Part shown: one piece after another, positions 50,712 to 59,519 of the stretch
Layout of the letters: each line of letters opens with the position of its first letter
How positions within the stretch are numbered: position 1 is the stretch's first letter
From: an uncultured Lachnospiraceae bacterium
Lineage (GTDB): Bacteria > Bacillota > Clostridia > Lachnospirales > Lachnospiraceae
DNA: 64,000 nt
Direction of reading: 5' to 3'
Assembly (NCBI GenBank): GCA_946632055.1
Contig: CAMPAR010000001.1
Coordinates: 1 to 64,000, forward strand
The notes under the pieces: model-generated
Seen by the model: only the letters and a program-made list of their open reading frames with translations
What the model was told of the DNA's origin: nothing
Databases searched by the model: none
Made by a program: the position numbers and the translations under genes

Positions 50712-51548
50712 ATGAAAAAGTTTTTTATTATTCCGAATGTTGAAAAGCCGGAGGCCATGGCCTTTTCCGGCAGGCTGCGCACCTATATCGAGGAACAGGG
50801 CGGAGAAGCGGCGGTCGCCGGAAACCGGGACTTTGACGGAGAACGCTTCGTCAGCGTCTCGGAGGTGCCGGCGGGAACGGAAGGCATCATTACGCTCGGC
50901 GGCGACGGGACGATCATCCAGGCCGCGCGCGATACGGATGAGCTGATGCTGCCCGTCCTCGGCGTGAACATGGGAACCCTCGGATTCCTGGCAGAAACGG
51001 ATTCCCGGCGCGCCTTCGATGCGGTCAACCGGCTGTTCCGGGACGAATATATGGTGGAGGAGCGGATGATGATCCGCGGAAAAGTGATCCGCGGCGGTGA
51101 AGTCATCTGCGAGAACGCCAGCCTGAATGACGTGGTGCTTCGGACCGCCGGGCTTTCCACGGTGGAATTTGACTTCTGCGTCAACGGCGAACTCATTAAA
51201 ACCTATCACGGGGACGGCATGATCCTCTGCACCCCGACGGGCTCAACCGCCTATAATCTGTCTGCAGGCGGTCCGATCGTGATGCCGAGCGCGAGCATGA
51301 TTCTCGCGACGCCCCTGAACCCCCATACGATGCTTCAGCGGAGCATTGTGCTCCCGGATGACGCATCCGTCTCCCTCCGGATATCCGGAACCCGGACGGG
51401 AGAGGTGCTGGTCAGCTTTGACGGCACCGTGTACCCCGGCCTCGCATGCGGCGACGAGATCCAAGTCAGGAAAGACGAGAAGAAGGTGCGCCTTCTGAAG
51501 CTGGAGAAAGACAGCTTCCTGGAGGTCCTTCGGAACAAACTGGAGTAA
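50712..51548 (+). CDS. nadK: NAD kinase
   Basis: 278 residues. It makes NADP from NAD and ATP or polyphosphate. The nucleotide-binding signature LGGDGTIIQ (GGDGT at residues 63-67), the NMGTLGFLAE motif and YHGDGMILCTPTGSTAYNLSAGGPIV are clear. It sits between tlyA and recN, nine bases after tlyA; argR, which often lies here in Bacillota, is missing. Confidence 0.95.
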   Translation: MKKFFIIPNVEKPEAMAFSGRLRTYIEEQGGEAAVAGNRDFDGERFVSVSEVPAGTEGIITLGGDGTIIQAARDTDELMLPVLGVNMGTLGFLAETDSRRAFDAVNRLFRDEYMVEERMMIRGKVIRGGEVICENASLNDVVLRTAGLSTVEFDFCVNGELIKTYHGDGMILCTPTGSTAYNLSAGGPIVMPSASMILATPLNPHTMLQRSIVLPDDASVSLRISGTRTGEVLVSFDGTVYPGLACGDEIQVRKDEKKVRLLKLEKDSFLEVLRNKLE

Positions 51549-51551
51549 AGC

Positions 51552-53222
51552 ATGCTGGAATACTTACATGTCAGGAACATTGCGCTGATCCGGGAAGCGG
51601 AGCTTGTGCTCTCGGATCATCTGAACATTCTTTCCGGTGAAACCGGCGCCGGAAAATCGATTCTGCTCGGGTCACTGGGCTTAGCGCTCGGCGAGCGTGG
51701 AAGCACGGATCTTCTCAGAACCGGCGAAAGCGAAGGCTTTGTGGAGCTCGTCTTTTCCGTCACGGACCCGGACACGCTTGCAAGGCTCGCGGAGGAATCC
51801 GTACAGCCGGAGGACGGGAAGCTGATCCTGTCCCGGCGAATTTCGGACAAGCGGAGCATCCTGCGCCTGAACGGAGAAGTGGTCTCCGCGTCCTTTGTGC
51901 GGAAAATATCCTCGTTGCTTCTTGATATCCACGGGCAGCACGAGCATCAGTCGCTCCTTAACGAGGAAAACCATCTTTCGGTGCTGGACGGCTACGCGAA
52001 GGAGACGATCCGGGAGGCGCTTCTTGCCTATCAGGACTGCTATGCGTCCTACCGGAAGCTGAAGGAGGAGATCCGCGCGCTCGGCGGCGGAGACGATGAG
52101 GAACGGCGCAGGCGCATGGATTTCATCGGGTTCCAGATTTCGGAAATCGAGGAGGCGGGAATCCGGCGCGGCGAAGAAGAGGCGCTGACGGAGGAGCTGA
52201 AAAAACTATCCTCCGCGGCGGCGATCACGGCCGGTTTGCAGGAAACGTCCGATGCGCTTTCCGGGCAGAACGCCGACGGAATATCATCCTCGATCCGCGC
52301 GCTTCAGGCGCTCCTTGGCGTTGACCCCTCGCTTTCGGCGCTCGTTTCGGAGCTTCGGGATATCGAATCGCTGATGCAGGATGCCGCTGAGGACGCTAAG
52401 GAGCGGCTTCAGAATCTGGAGTCCGACCCGGCGCGACAGGACGAGGTCGAAACGCGGCTCGCGCTGCTTTCCCGGATGAAGCGAAAGTACGGAAACTCGG
52501 AGGAGGAGATTTTACGGACCTGCGATCAGCTTCAGTCCGAATACGACCAGCTCCGGGACTTTGATGAAAACAAAGAGGAAATGCTCCTGCGGCTTTCGGA
52601 GCTGAAGAAAAAGCTGATCGAGGCCGCGAAGGCGCTGCATGAGCGGAGGCTTCTCGCCGCCCGGGATTTCGAGGGGGAAATGACGGAAGCCCTGAAGGAT
52701 CTCAACTTCCTGCAGGTGGTTTTCAGCGCCGAAGTGACGGAGACCAACCGCTTTACGAAGAACGGGGCGGATGAGGTGCGCTTCCTCATCTCCACGAATC
52801 CCGGCGAACCGGTGAAGCCCCTTTCGAAGGTGGCTTCCGGCGGCGAGCTTTCCAGAATCATGCTGGCGATCAAGTCGCTTTCGGCGGATACGGACCGGAT
52901 CGGGACACTGGTGTTCGATGAAATCGACTCCGGAATCAGCGGAAAAACCGCGGCGAGCGTGGCGCGCAAGATGCGCCGCATCGCGAAAAACCACCAGGTG
53001 ATCTGCATCAGCCATCTGCCGCAGATCGTCTCGGCCGCGGATCATCACTTCCTGATCGAGAAGACCGCGGAGGACGGAAGCGCCGTGACAAAGGTCACTG
53101 AGCTTTCCGAAGAGGAGAGCGTCCGGGAGATCGCGCGGCTTCTCGGCGCCGGAGAGGAAACCGAGGCGGGGCTTGAAAACGCGCGGGAAATGAAGGGCAT
53201 GATGAATACGGACCGGACGTAA
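51552..53222 (+). CDS. recN: DNA repair protein RecN
   Basis: 556 residues. An SMC-like ATPase that gathers DNA ends at double-strand breaks. Walker A SGETGAGKSILLGSLGLALGER lies at about residues 29-50, DIHGQHEHQSLL follows, a central coiled coil covers about 150-370, and the C-terminal half has SGGELSRIMLAIK (signature) and LVFDEIDSGISGKTA (Walker B). It starts three bases after nadK and is the last gene of the operon. Glycerate kinase follows after about 45 bases without a recognisable terminator. Confidence 0.95.
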   Translation: MLEYLHVRNIALIREAELVLSDHLNILSGETGAGKSILLGSLGLALGERGSTDLLRTGESEGFVELVFSVTDPDTLARLAEESVQPEDGKLILSRRISDKRSILRLNGEVVSASFVRKISSLLLDIHGQHEHQSLLNEENHLSVLDGYAKETIREALLAYQDCYASYRKLKEEIRALGGGDDEERRRRMDFIGFQISEIEEAGIRRGEEEALTEELKKLSSAAAITAGLQETSDALSGQNADGISSSIRALQALLGVDPSLSALVSELRDIESLMQDAAEDAKERLQNLESDPARQDEVETRLALLSRMKRKYGNSEEEILRTCDQLQSEYDQLRDFDENKEEMLLRLSELKKKLIEAAKALHERRLLAARDFEGEMTEALKDLNFLQVVFSAEVTETNRFTKNGADEVRFLISTNPGEPVKPLSKVASGGELSRIMLAIKSLSADTDRIGTLVFDEIDSGISGKTAASVARKMRRIAKNHQVICISHLPQIVSAADHHFLIEKTAEDGSAVTKVTELSEEESVREIARLLGAGEETEAGLENAREMKGMMNTDRT

Positions 53223-53268
53223 AAACCGGGTATAAGACAGAATAAATTGGGCGAAGGAGAGGTGCTTT

Positions 53269-54501
53269 ATGAGTCAGAGAGAAGATGTGATTGCGATTGT
53301 TAAGAAATCCGTTCAGGCCGTTATGCCGCAGCGTTCCGTCCGGGACGCGCTTGCCGGGATGAACTTTGCGAGCGACCGGCTGTACCTTGTGGCGGCCGGA
53401 AAAGCGGCTTATTCCATGGCAAAGGCGGCGGAAGCCGTGCTCGGCGAGAAGATCCGCGACGGCGTGGTCATCACAAAATACGGGCACGCAAAGACGCCGC
53501 TCCAGCATTCCAGAATCTTCGAGGCCGGACATCCCACGCCGGACCGGAATTCCTATGAAGCCACGCAGAAGGCGATCGACATGGTCTACGGGCTTTCGGA
53601 GCAGGACGAGGTGCTGTTCCTTCTGTCCGGCGGCGCGTCCAGCCTTTTCGAGGTGCCGATCATCGCGGAGGACGACCTGAAAACGATCACGGACAAGCTC
53701 CTCGCGTCCGGCGCGGACATTCATGAAATCAACATGGTCAGAAAGCACCTGTCGCAGGTAAAGGGCGGCCGTTTCGCGCTCGCCTGCTTCCCGGCGAAGG
53801 TTCATGTGATCGCCCTTTCCGACGTCATCGGAAACGATCTTTCGACGATCGGCTCCGGCCCATGCTATCCGGATAAATCTACCGGAGAAGAGGCCTTCTC
53901 GGTCCTCGAGAAATACCATATCAAGCTGAACGCGGATATCATCGAGACCCTGATGCTCGATACGCCGAAGTCGCTCAGCAACGCCGATCATCAGGTGATC
54001 GGGGATGTGTCGAAGCTCTGTGCGGCCGCGAAAGACGCCTGCGAGGCGCTCGGCTACCGCACGGTCGTCCTGACCGATTCCCTGAACTGCGAGGCGAAGG
54101 ATGCCGGGGCCTTCCTGGCGTCAATCGCGCGTTTCTATCAGGGAACGAAGAAGAGCCTCGCCTTCATCGCCGGCGGAGAAACCGTGGTGAAGCTCACGGG
54201 AGACGGCCTCGGCGGCAGAAACCAGGAGCTTGCGCTTTCCGCGGCGGACGGCATCGCGGGACTCAAGGACACGGTAATTTTCAGCTTCGGCTCCGACGGG
54301 ACGGACGGCCCGACCGACGCGGCGGGCGGCTTTGTCGACGGAACAACGAAGGAGAAGCTGGAGGAAGCCGGTCTGAAGATCTATGAGGTTCTCCGGAAGA
54401 ACGATTCCTATCACGCACTTCAGGCTGTACAGAGCCTGATCGTGACGGGACCGACGGGCACCAACGTGAACGACGTCGCCGTGGTCCTGATCAAAAGATA
54501 A
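53269..54501 (+). CDS. Glycerate 2-kinase (DUF4147/MOFRL family)
   Basis: 410 residues. The class II-type glycerate kinase phosphorylates D-glycerate with ATP, feeding lower glycolysis. Family marks are VAAGKAAYSMAKAAE, FEAGHPTPDRNSYEATQKAI, FLLSGGASSLFEVP, VRKHLSQVKGGRFA, ALSDVIGNDLSTIGSGP and the C-terminal MOFRL domain with GGETVVKLTGDGLGGRNQELAL and SFGSDGTDGPTDAAGG. It has AGGAGAGG ahead of the start at 53269. It may share transcription with recN. Confidence 0.92.
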   Translation: MSQREDVIAIVKKSVQAVMPQRSVRDALAGMNFASDRLYLVAAGKAAYSMAKAAEAVLGEKIRDGVVITKYGHAKTPLQHSRIFEAGHPTPDRNSYEATQKAIDMVYGLSEQDEVLFLLSGGASSLFEVPIIAEDDLKTITDKLLASGADIHEINMVRKHLSQVKGGRFALACFPAKVHVIALSDVIGNDLSTIGSGPCYPDKSTGEEAFSVLEKYHIKLNADIIETLMLDTPKSLSNADHQVIGDVSKLCAAAKDACEALGYRTVVLTDSLNCEAKDAGAFLASIARFYQGTKKSLAFIAGGETVVKLTGDGLGGRNQELALSAADGIAGLKDTVIFSFGSDGTDGPTDAAGGFVDGTTKEKLEEAGLKIYEVLRKNDSYHALQAVQSLIVTGPTGTNVNDVAVVLIKR

Positions 54502-54541
54502 ATGATTTTTCTGCAACCCTTCCTGACCGGACGCTGTCTGT

Positions 54542-55132
54542 ATGTTTGAAGAGAAAAGAGGGACCCGAATCTTGGAAGACGCAAAGATTGTCGAGCTCTA
54601 TTTTGACCGGGATGAAGCCGCCGTGGCGGAAACCGCCGTGAAATACGGCAGCTACTGCCACACGGTGTCCTACAATGTCCTCCGGGATGCGGAGGACGCC
54701 GAGGAATGTGTCAACGACACCTGGCTTCATACCTGGAACGCCATTCCGCCGACGCGGCCGGATTCCCTGAAGGCCTTTGTCGGGCGGATCGCGCGGAATC
54801 TCTCCCTGAACCGGCTGAAGGAGAAGAACGCCCTGAAACGGGGTGCCGGAGAGGCGGACGCGGCGCTCGAAGAGCTGGACGAATTCATTGCATCCGGTGC
54901 GACGGTGGAAGATGAGGTTGAGGGGCGGCTGTTAAAGGACGAGATCAACCGTTTTCTTGGCGGACTTTCCAGGAATATGCGGGTGGTTTTTGTGCAGCGC
55001 TATTTCTATTTCAGTACGGTAAAGGAAATTGCGGCGAATCTCGGATTGACGGAGAATAATGTCAAATCCCTTCTCTTCAGGGCAAGAAACAAACTGAAAG
55101 AGCATCTTGAGAAGGAGGGCTTTGTGCTGTGA
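54542..55132 (+). CDS. ECF-type sigma-70 family RNA polymerase sigma factor
   Basis: 196 residues. Region 2 is seen as YCHTVSYNVLRDAEDAEECVNDTWLHTWNAIPP..FVGRIARNLSLNRLKEKNA, and region 4 as LSRNMRVVFVQRYFYFSTVKEIAANLGLTENNVKSLLFRARNKLKEHLEKEG. It lacks regions 1.1 and 3, so it directs core polymerase to a small special regulon. The start may instead be TTG 54572, which has GAGGG nine bases ahead. Its stop overlaps the start of the membrane protein gene behind it, which very likely encodes its anti-sigma factor. Confidence 0.9.
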   Translation: MFEEKRGTRILEDAKIVELYFDRDEAAVAETAVKYGSYCHTVSYNVLRDAEDAEECVNDTWLHTWNAIPPTRPDSLKAFVGRIARNLSLNRLKEKNALKRGAGEADAALEELDEFIASGATVEDEVEGRLLKDEINRFLGGLSRNMRVVFVQRYFYFSTVKEIAANLGLTENNVKSLLFRARNKLKEHLEKEGFVL

Positions 55133-55896
55133 AGGACAATCGAATCATTCAGGCGGTTTCGGATATCGATGACGCCTATATTCTGGAGGCGGACCCCGAA
55201 AACGCGGGAAAAAGAATACGCGCGGGACGGATTCGTGTGATCCGGACGCTCAGCATCGCGGCAGCGGCGCTCCTTGTGACGCTGGCGGGCGTTTTCGCGG
55301 GGATTCTTCTCATCCGTCCCTCGAAGAGCAGTGACAACAAAGCAGCAGCGGATATGCAGGCGGAGGCCGCGGCGGAGGAGTACGAATACGCCGAAGAAAC
55401 GCGGGCAGAGAGCGCGATGCGGACGGAGGAGAAATCTGCCGGAATGCTGACGGAAGCCGCGATGGACGCGGAAGCGGACGCCGAAATGCTGATGGATGAT
55501 GCAGCGGGAGCGCCGGCCGATGCGGAAGAGGTACCTGACGGTGCGCTGAACGAAGCGGTCACGGCGGGAGCAGAACGCTTCACCTTTGCCGAAGTGTCGG
55601 ACGGAGCGCTGGTTCTTCTTGTACAGGCCGGATTTCAGGACATCACGATTACGGAGGAGAACGCCGCCTTTACGCTGCTCCTTTCGGACGGAACGAAGTC
55701 GCTGTACCGCGTGGAGCCCGCAGACAACGCGGCGGAGGACGCCGGGTACGGCACGGTGGAGGTCCGGACGGAGGAAGGCGCCGGGGAGGAAATCTTCCTG
55801 GTTTCCCGGGAGATGCTTGCGGCGGAAACCCCGGAGGAACTGCAGGCACTTTATGACGGAGCCTTTGAGATGTGCACGGCTCCGCAGGAAGAATAA
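55129..55896 (+). CDS. Membrane protein, probable anti-sigma factor of the upstream ECF sigma
   Basis: 255 residues, starting with GTG 55129 that overlaps the sigma factor stop (GTGA). A cytosolic head of about 38 residues (KDNRIIQAVSDIDDAYILEADPENAGKR) precedes one span (LSIAAAALLVTLAGVFAGILLI). A long outside stretch extremely rich in Ala, Glu and Met (about 70-145) leads to a C-terminal domain. The cytosolic part would hold the sigma factor and the outer part would sense. The head has no zinc-finger HxxxCxxC motif, so the anti-sigma role is inferred from the coupled gene order and topology. Confidence 0.7.
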   Translation: MKDNRIIQAVSDIDDAYILEADPENAGKRIRAGRIRVIRTLSIAAAALLVTLAGVFAGILLIRPSKSSDNKAAADMQAEAAAEEYEYAEETRAESAMRTEEKSAGMLTEAAMDAEADAEMLMDDAAGAPADAEEVPDGALNEAVTAGAERFTFAEVSDGALVLLVQAGFQDITITEENAAFTLLLSDGTKSLYRVEPADNAAEDAGYGTVEVRTEEGAGEEIFLVSREMLAAETPEELQALYDGAFEMCTAPQEE

Positions 55897-55914
55897 TTCA
55901 GGAGAGTACCCCAC

Positions 55915-56463
55915 TTGTCCAATTTTACCGAAAATGCGATTAAACGGTCGTTTATCCGGCTGCTGGAAAAAAAGCAGCTGAAAAACATTACGATCCGTGA
56001 TATTGTGGATGACTGCGGCATCAACCGCAGTTCTTTCTACTACCATTTTCAGGACATTCCGGCGCTTCTCGAGAAGATTATTCAGGAGGGCTCGGACTCG
56101 ATCATCCGGAAGAACGCAAGCGGTTCTCTTGTCGAATGCATGGACGGCGTGGTGAAGTTCCTTTCCCGCTATCAGAAGTCCGTGATTCATGTCTATAAGG
56201 CCGTGGACCGCGAGGTGTTTATCCAGTGGACCGAGCGGGCATGCAGCTATTTTGTATCCAGCTATCTGGACCGCGCGCTGACGGAAGGGGAGATTACGGA
56301 GCGCACGAAGCACCGGATTACCCAGTATTATCTGTATCTCGTGACCGGCTTCATGCTCCGGTGGATCGACGCCGGGCTGGACGAAGGAATGCCGGCGGAA
56401 TTCATCGAGCTCCTGGAAAAGACCTGCGACGTCAGGGAGCTCGTCACCCGGTTTTCTTCATAA
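55915..56463 (+). CDS. TetR/AcrR family transcriptional regulator
   Basis: 182 residues. The helix-turn-helix runs KRSFIRLLEKKQLKNITIRDIVDDCGINRSSFYYHFQDIPALLEKI, and the ligand/dimer part is the TetR_C_7-like type seen in DhaS-like regulators. It starts with TTG 55915 behind GGAGAG. It probably represses a neighbouring operon or an efflux system; the target cannot be named. The gene is followed directly by palindromic element B. Its stop is at 56461-56463. Confidence 0.87.
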   Translation: MSNFTENAIKRSFIRLLEKKQLKNITIRDIVDDCGINRSSFYYHFQDIPALLEKIIQEGSDSIIRKNASGSLVECMDGVVKFLSRYQKSVIHVYKAVDREVFIQWTERACSYFVSSYLDRALTEGEITERTKHRITQYYLYLVTGFMLRWIDAGLDEGMPAEFIELLEKTCDVRELVTRFSS

Positions 56464-56467
56464 AAAA

Positions 56468-56556
56468 TCGAGCCGAGGGGTATGGGTATCCTCACAAGGC
56501 GTATGTGAAACCGCGCCGCAGGAGGATACCCATCTCGCAGGCGAGTTTCGCGATAC
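56468..56556. repeat. 89-bp palindromic element, copy B
   Basis: It opens TCGAGCCGAGGGG, has arms GGGTATCCTC and GAGGATACCC, and ends CATCTCGCAGGCGAGTTTCGCGATAC. Ends and length match copy A at 17561-17648, while the arms are unrelated in sequence yet still pair. It begins five bases after the TetR gene stop. Confidence 0.75.
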
Positions 56557-56558
56557 AC

Positions 56559-56596
56559 AGAGGAGGCCCCGGGCAGTAATGCCCGGGGCCTCCTCT
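56559..56596. terminator. Strong GC-rich hairpin between converging genes
   Basis: AGAGGAGGCCCCGGGC pairs perfectly with GCCCGGGGCCTCCTCT around a six-base loop. The T content after the stem is low, so it is a strong hairpin acting as terminator or mRNA-end stabiliser for the converging TetR and phosphotransferase genes. Confidence 0.65.
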
Positions 56597-56621
56597 GTTC
56601 ATTATATATACAAAATTTCAG

Positions 56622-58103
56622 TTACTTCTGCTCCTTGCAGGCCTTCTTGCAGGCGTCAATCACAATCCGGAGCGCCTTCAGGCGGGCGTAGCGTTTGTCG
56701 TTGGATTCCAGAATATACCAGGGCGCGAAGACGGTGGAGGTCTTCTGAAGCATCTCGTTCACGGCTTCCTCATAGAGATCCCACTTTTCGCGGTTCCGCC
56801 AGTCCTCATCCGTGATTTTCCACTGCTTTTCGGGCGTGTTCTGGCGGTCGGTGAAGCGCTCGAGCTGGGTCTCGTTATCGATCTGCACCCAGAACTTGAT
56901 GACCACCGCACCCCAGTCCGACAGTTCCTTCTCAAATTCGTTCATCTCGTTGTAGGCGCGCTGCCAGTCATTCTCGGAGCAGAAGCCCTCGAGACGCTCG
57001 ACCATGACCCGGCCATACCAGGTGCGGTCAAAGATGGCGATGTGTCCGGTCTTCGGCAGTCGGTTCCAGAAGCGCCAGAGGAAATGACGCGCCTTTTCGT
57101 GAGGCTCGGGACTCGCGATCGGGTGCACCACATAGCCGCGCGGGTCCAGAGCGCCGGCGATCCGCTTGATATTGCCGCCCTTGCCGGCCGCGTCCCAGCC
57201 CTCGTAAGCGATGATGACCGGAATCTTACGGCGGTAGAGCTCGTTGTGAAGGCTGCGGAGCTCCTTCTGCAGCTTGTCGAGTTCGCTGCGGTATTCCTCC
57301 TCGGAGACGGTCTTGTCCTTCAGGGAGATTTCGCTTAAGAGCGGCATCTCAACGAGCGGGAAGGTGTTCTGCAGAATCGGCACGGCGAGCGCGTGGTTCT
57401 TGAGCGCGGTATCGATGCCCTGATTCAGGAATTCCAGCACCTGCAGCTCCGCCCATTTCCGGTCTTTGGCGTCGATGATGTACCAGGGAGAGGTCGAGCG
57501 GTTCGTGCCTTCGAGATACCGGTCGTAGAGCTTCTCATAGCGGTCGTAGTGCTTGTTCTGCTCTTCGTCGGCGTGACTCACGCGCCAGCTCGTGTTCTTG
57601 TCGGACAGCAGATCCTTCAGGCGCTTTTTCTGCTCCTTGCGGTCGATCTGGAAGAAGAATTTCATGACAAGATAGCCGTTGTCCGTGAGAGACCGTTCGG
57701 TGGTATTAATGCTGCGGATCCGCTTCTCATAGTCTTTTTCGGAGAGCTCTCCGTCCGCGAGCCCCTGAATGATTTCCTCCATCCAGTAGCCGTCGAAGAA
57801 TTCGAACTTGCCGGCTTCCGGAATTTCCAGCATGTAGCGGTACAGGAAGGGGTAGCGCTTTTCTTCTTCGGTCGCGGGCGCCATGGTTTTCACGCGGAAG
57901 AAGCGGGGGTCGATATTCCTGATGACCCGGCCGATCACGCTGCCTTTGCCGGCGGCTCCCCAGCCTTCAAAAATCACCATGACCGGGAGCTTCGCCTCTT
58001 TGATCTTATTCTGGTATCCGGCCAGCGTTTCCTGTTCCTTTTTGAGTGCAAGACGCAGGGTCTCGTCATCGGGCTTTGCGGCTTTCACAAAATCTTTCAA
58101 CAT
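56622..58103 (-). CDS. pap: Polyphosphate:AMP phosphotransferase (two fused PPK2 domains)
   Basis: 493 residues, two tandem polyphosphate kinase 2 domains: the first with Walker A EGWGAAGKGS (46-55), the second with EGWDAAGKGGNIKR near 300. Each has its DR/TWYGR or DGYWMEE Walker B-like region. Two-domain PPK2 (class II) enzymes make ADP from AMP and polyphosphate, cytoplasmic energy salvage. The second domain carries FDRTWYGRVMVER and is the active one in characterised relatives; the first is degenerate there (FDGYWMEEII in place of DR-Y). It lies alone, converging with the TetR gene. Confidence 0.9.
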   Translation of the reverse strand: MLKDFVKAAKPDDETLRLALKKEQETLAGYQNKIKEAKLPVMVIFEGWGAAGKGSVIGRVIRNIDPRFFRVKTMAPATEEEKRYPFLYRYMLEIPEAGKFEFFDGYWMEEIIQGLADGELSEKDYEKRIRSINTTERSLTDNGYLVMKFFFQIDRKEQKKRLKDLLSDKNTSWRVSHADEEQNKHYDRYEKLYDRYLEGTNRSTSPWYIIDAKDRKWAELQVLEFLNQGIDTALKNHALAVPILQNTFPLVEMPLLSEISLKDKTVSEEEYRSELDKLQKELRSLHNELYRRKIPVIIAYEGWDAAGKGGNIKRIAGALDPRGYVVHPIASPEPHEKARHFLWRFWNRLPKTGHIAIFDRTWYGRVMVERLEGFCSENDWQRAYNEMNEFEKELSDWGAVVIKFWVQIDNETQLERFTDRQNTPEKQWKITDEDWRNREKWDLYEEAVNEMLQKTSTVFAPWYILESNDKRYARLKALRIVIDACKKACKEQK

Positions 58104-58246
58104 GGAGCGTCCTCCTTTTTACGTGCAATCATATTCTTGTGAATCATTCACAATTGCTTTCGCATTCCTGATTCTATTTATAGCCATATTTCATGAATCT
58201 GTCAAGAGAAATCGGCCCGGAACCCGGTAAATTTACGAAAAAACGG

Positions 58247-58276
58247 TTGACGGAGCCTTCTTCCCTATGGTATTCT
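58247..58276 (+). promoter_or_regulatory. Promoter of the small unknown gene at 58292
   Basis: -35 TTGACG at 58247-58252, an 18-base spacer and -10 TATTCT at 58271-58276. Transcription would start only about ten bases before GTG 58292, giving an almost leaderless mRNA. Confidence 0.5.
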
Positions 58277-58291
58277 TTTTCTGATAAGGGG

Positions 58292-58516
58292 GTGAGTGAT
58301 CTGTTTGGCAGAAAACGTACCGCTCCTGAAGCGGTTTTTGATCCGAAGACCATGGAAGCGGTCCTTTTATCCAGTATCTGCACCGGAGAGAAAACGGCCG
58401 GATTCCGGGACCGCGAAACCGGGAAGTTTACGGGCGTCTGCGCCATCCGTGACGAGAAGGACCTGAAGCGCTTTATGAAGACCTACGGCGTGGAGGATCT
58501 GAGGACCATCTACTGA
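58292..58516 (+). CDS. Small conserved protein of unknown function (74 residues)
   Basis: From GTG 58292 the product begins VSDLFGRKRTAPEAVFDPKTMEAVL and contains SSICTGEKTAGFRDRETGKFTGVCAIRDEKDLKRFMKTYGVE. I recall short Clostridia proteins opening with a MxxLFGxKK-like sequence and carrying the SICTGE.VAGFKD..TGKF pattern, often left unnamed; their function is unknown. Longer in-frame starts at 58193 would run through the promoter and are rejected. It is soluble with two cysteines. The next gene has its own ribosome site about 100 bases downstream. Confidence 0.65.
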   Translation: MSDLFGRKRTAPEAVFDPKTMEAVLLSSICTGEKTAGFRDRETGKFTGVCAIRDEKDLKRFMKTYGVEDLRTIY

Positions 58517-58617
58517 AGTTCGTTCCCGCAATTACAATTTGCACCCTTCGGACGGAAAAGATGCTATAATACAATCATGGCCGGAAGGCCTGAGATCATA
58601 TTTTCAGGAGGTTTTCA

Positions 58618-59298
58618 ATGTCAGAAGCGATTATTTTCATCCTGGTTTTTCTGATCTGGATCATCTGCTGCTTCGCGGTGCTCGTCGCCATCGGCCTGTA
58701 TATTCTGCGGGCGGTCGCGTTCCAGAAGCTTCTCAGAAAGTATAACTACCGGAAATCCTGGATGGCCTGGATTCCTTACGCGCAGTACTATGCGCTGGCC
58801 GACGCGGCCGCCGAAGGCCGTCCGACGATGAAACTGTTCAGCGCAGACTGTCCGGTCTGGTGGTTCAAATTCTGGTATATCATCACGAATGTGGCGGCTT
58901 ATCTGCCCTTTGTCGGTCCGGTCGCGATTTTCATCTTCAAGATGTTCTTCCTCGGAAGCGTGTACCGCACGATCTACGCCCGGGTCGAGGGACGGACGCT
59001 CGGAAGCCGGACGGCGCTCGGATTTTTCTCCGCCATCATCGGCCTGATTCCGATCATCAAATTCCTGCACTACGACAGCAGCAAAATTGCGGGCTGCGAA
59101 GAGAAGAAGCCCGCCGAAGAGGCCGTCCCGGTTCCGCTGATCGAAGCCGTGAAGGCCCCGGCTCAGGAGGCTCCGGTTTCAGAAGCGCAGGCTCAGGCAG
59201 CACCGGTTCAGGCAGCACCTGTTTCAGAAGCGCAGGCTCCAGAAGCGCCGGAAGCCACGGGAAACGCTGCTCCGGAAGAGGAGAAGAGCGAAGAATAA
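58618..59298 (+). CDS. Membrane protein of unknown function with Ala/Glu/Pro-rich tail
   Basis: 226 residues. The first 155 hold four or so membrane segments (IIFILVFLIWIICCFAVLVAIGLYIL, FWYIITNVAAYLPFVGPVAIFIFKMFFLG, FFSAIIGLIPIIKFL) and KYNYRKSWMAWIPYAQYYALADAAAEGRP, a pattern found in DUF5684-like Bacillota membrane proteins. From about residue 160 a cytosolic or exposed tail is made of repeats of PVSEAQA and APVQA. AGGAGGTTTTCA precedes ATG 58618, and a TATAAT lies at about 58564. Function unknown. Confidence 0.75.
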   Translation: MSEAIIFILVFLIWIICCFAVLVAIGLYILRAVAFQKLLRKYNYRKSWMAWIPYAQYYALADAAAEGRPTMKLFSADCPVWWFKFWYIITNVAAYLPFVGPVAIFIFKMFFLGSVYRTIYARVEGRTLGSRTALGFFSAIIGLIPIIKFLHYDSSKIAGCEEKKPAEEAVPVPLIEAVKAPAQEAPVSEAQAQAAPVQAAPVSEAQAPEAPEATGNAAPEEEKSEE

Positions 59299-59330
59299 AG
59301 AAAGCTGACAATCAAATCATATCCATGTAG

Positions 59331-59514
59331 ACAGAGTAGGAATGCATGTGTGAAATAGTGCCGGAAAGACGGGGAGTTGCTTTCCGGACGAAACGGTCAT
59401 AAGGATGACCTGCAGTATGTGTTCCGCATCCCGCTGTCGCATAGCAGGCAGTGAAAGGATCCTTTCTTCTATGCGGCATGCTCGAATTATGAGCTGTCCC
59501 GTGGAAGAAAGGAT
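59331..59514 (+). promoter_or_regulatory. Tetrahydrofolate riboswitch with translation-control platform
   Basis: The aptamer (59331-59437) opens ACAGAGTAG, pairs GAATGCAT with ATGTGTTC in its first helix, has internal GTGTGAAATAGTGCCGG.. and closes with CGCATCCCGCTGT, matching the THF class. Immediately after, CGCATAG/CTATGCG (59438-59475) frames a palindrome GAAAGGATCCTTTC. Its right half ATCCTTTCTTC (59459-59469) is an exact complement of GAAGAAAGGAT (59504-59514), the ribosome site of folT. The element ahead of folT fits the expected gene. Confidence 0.88.
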
Positions 59515-59519
59515 TTTTT

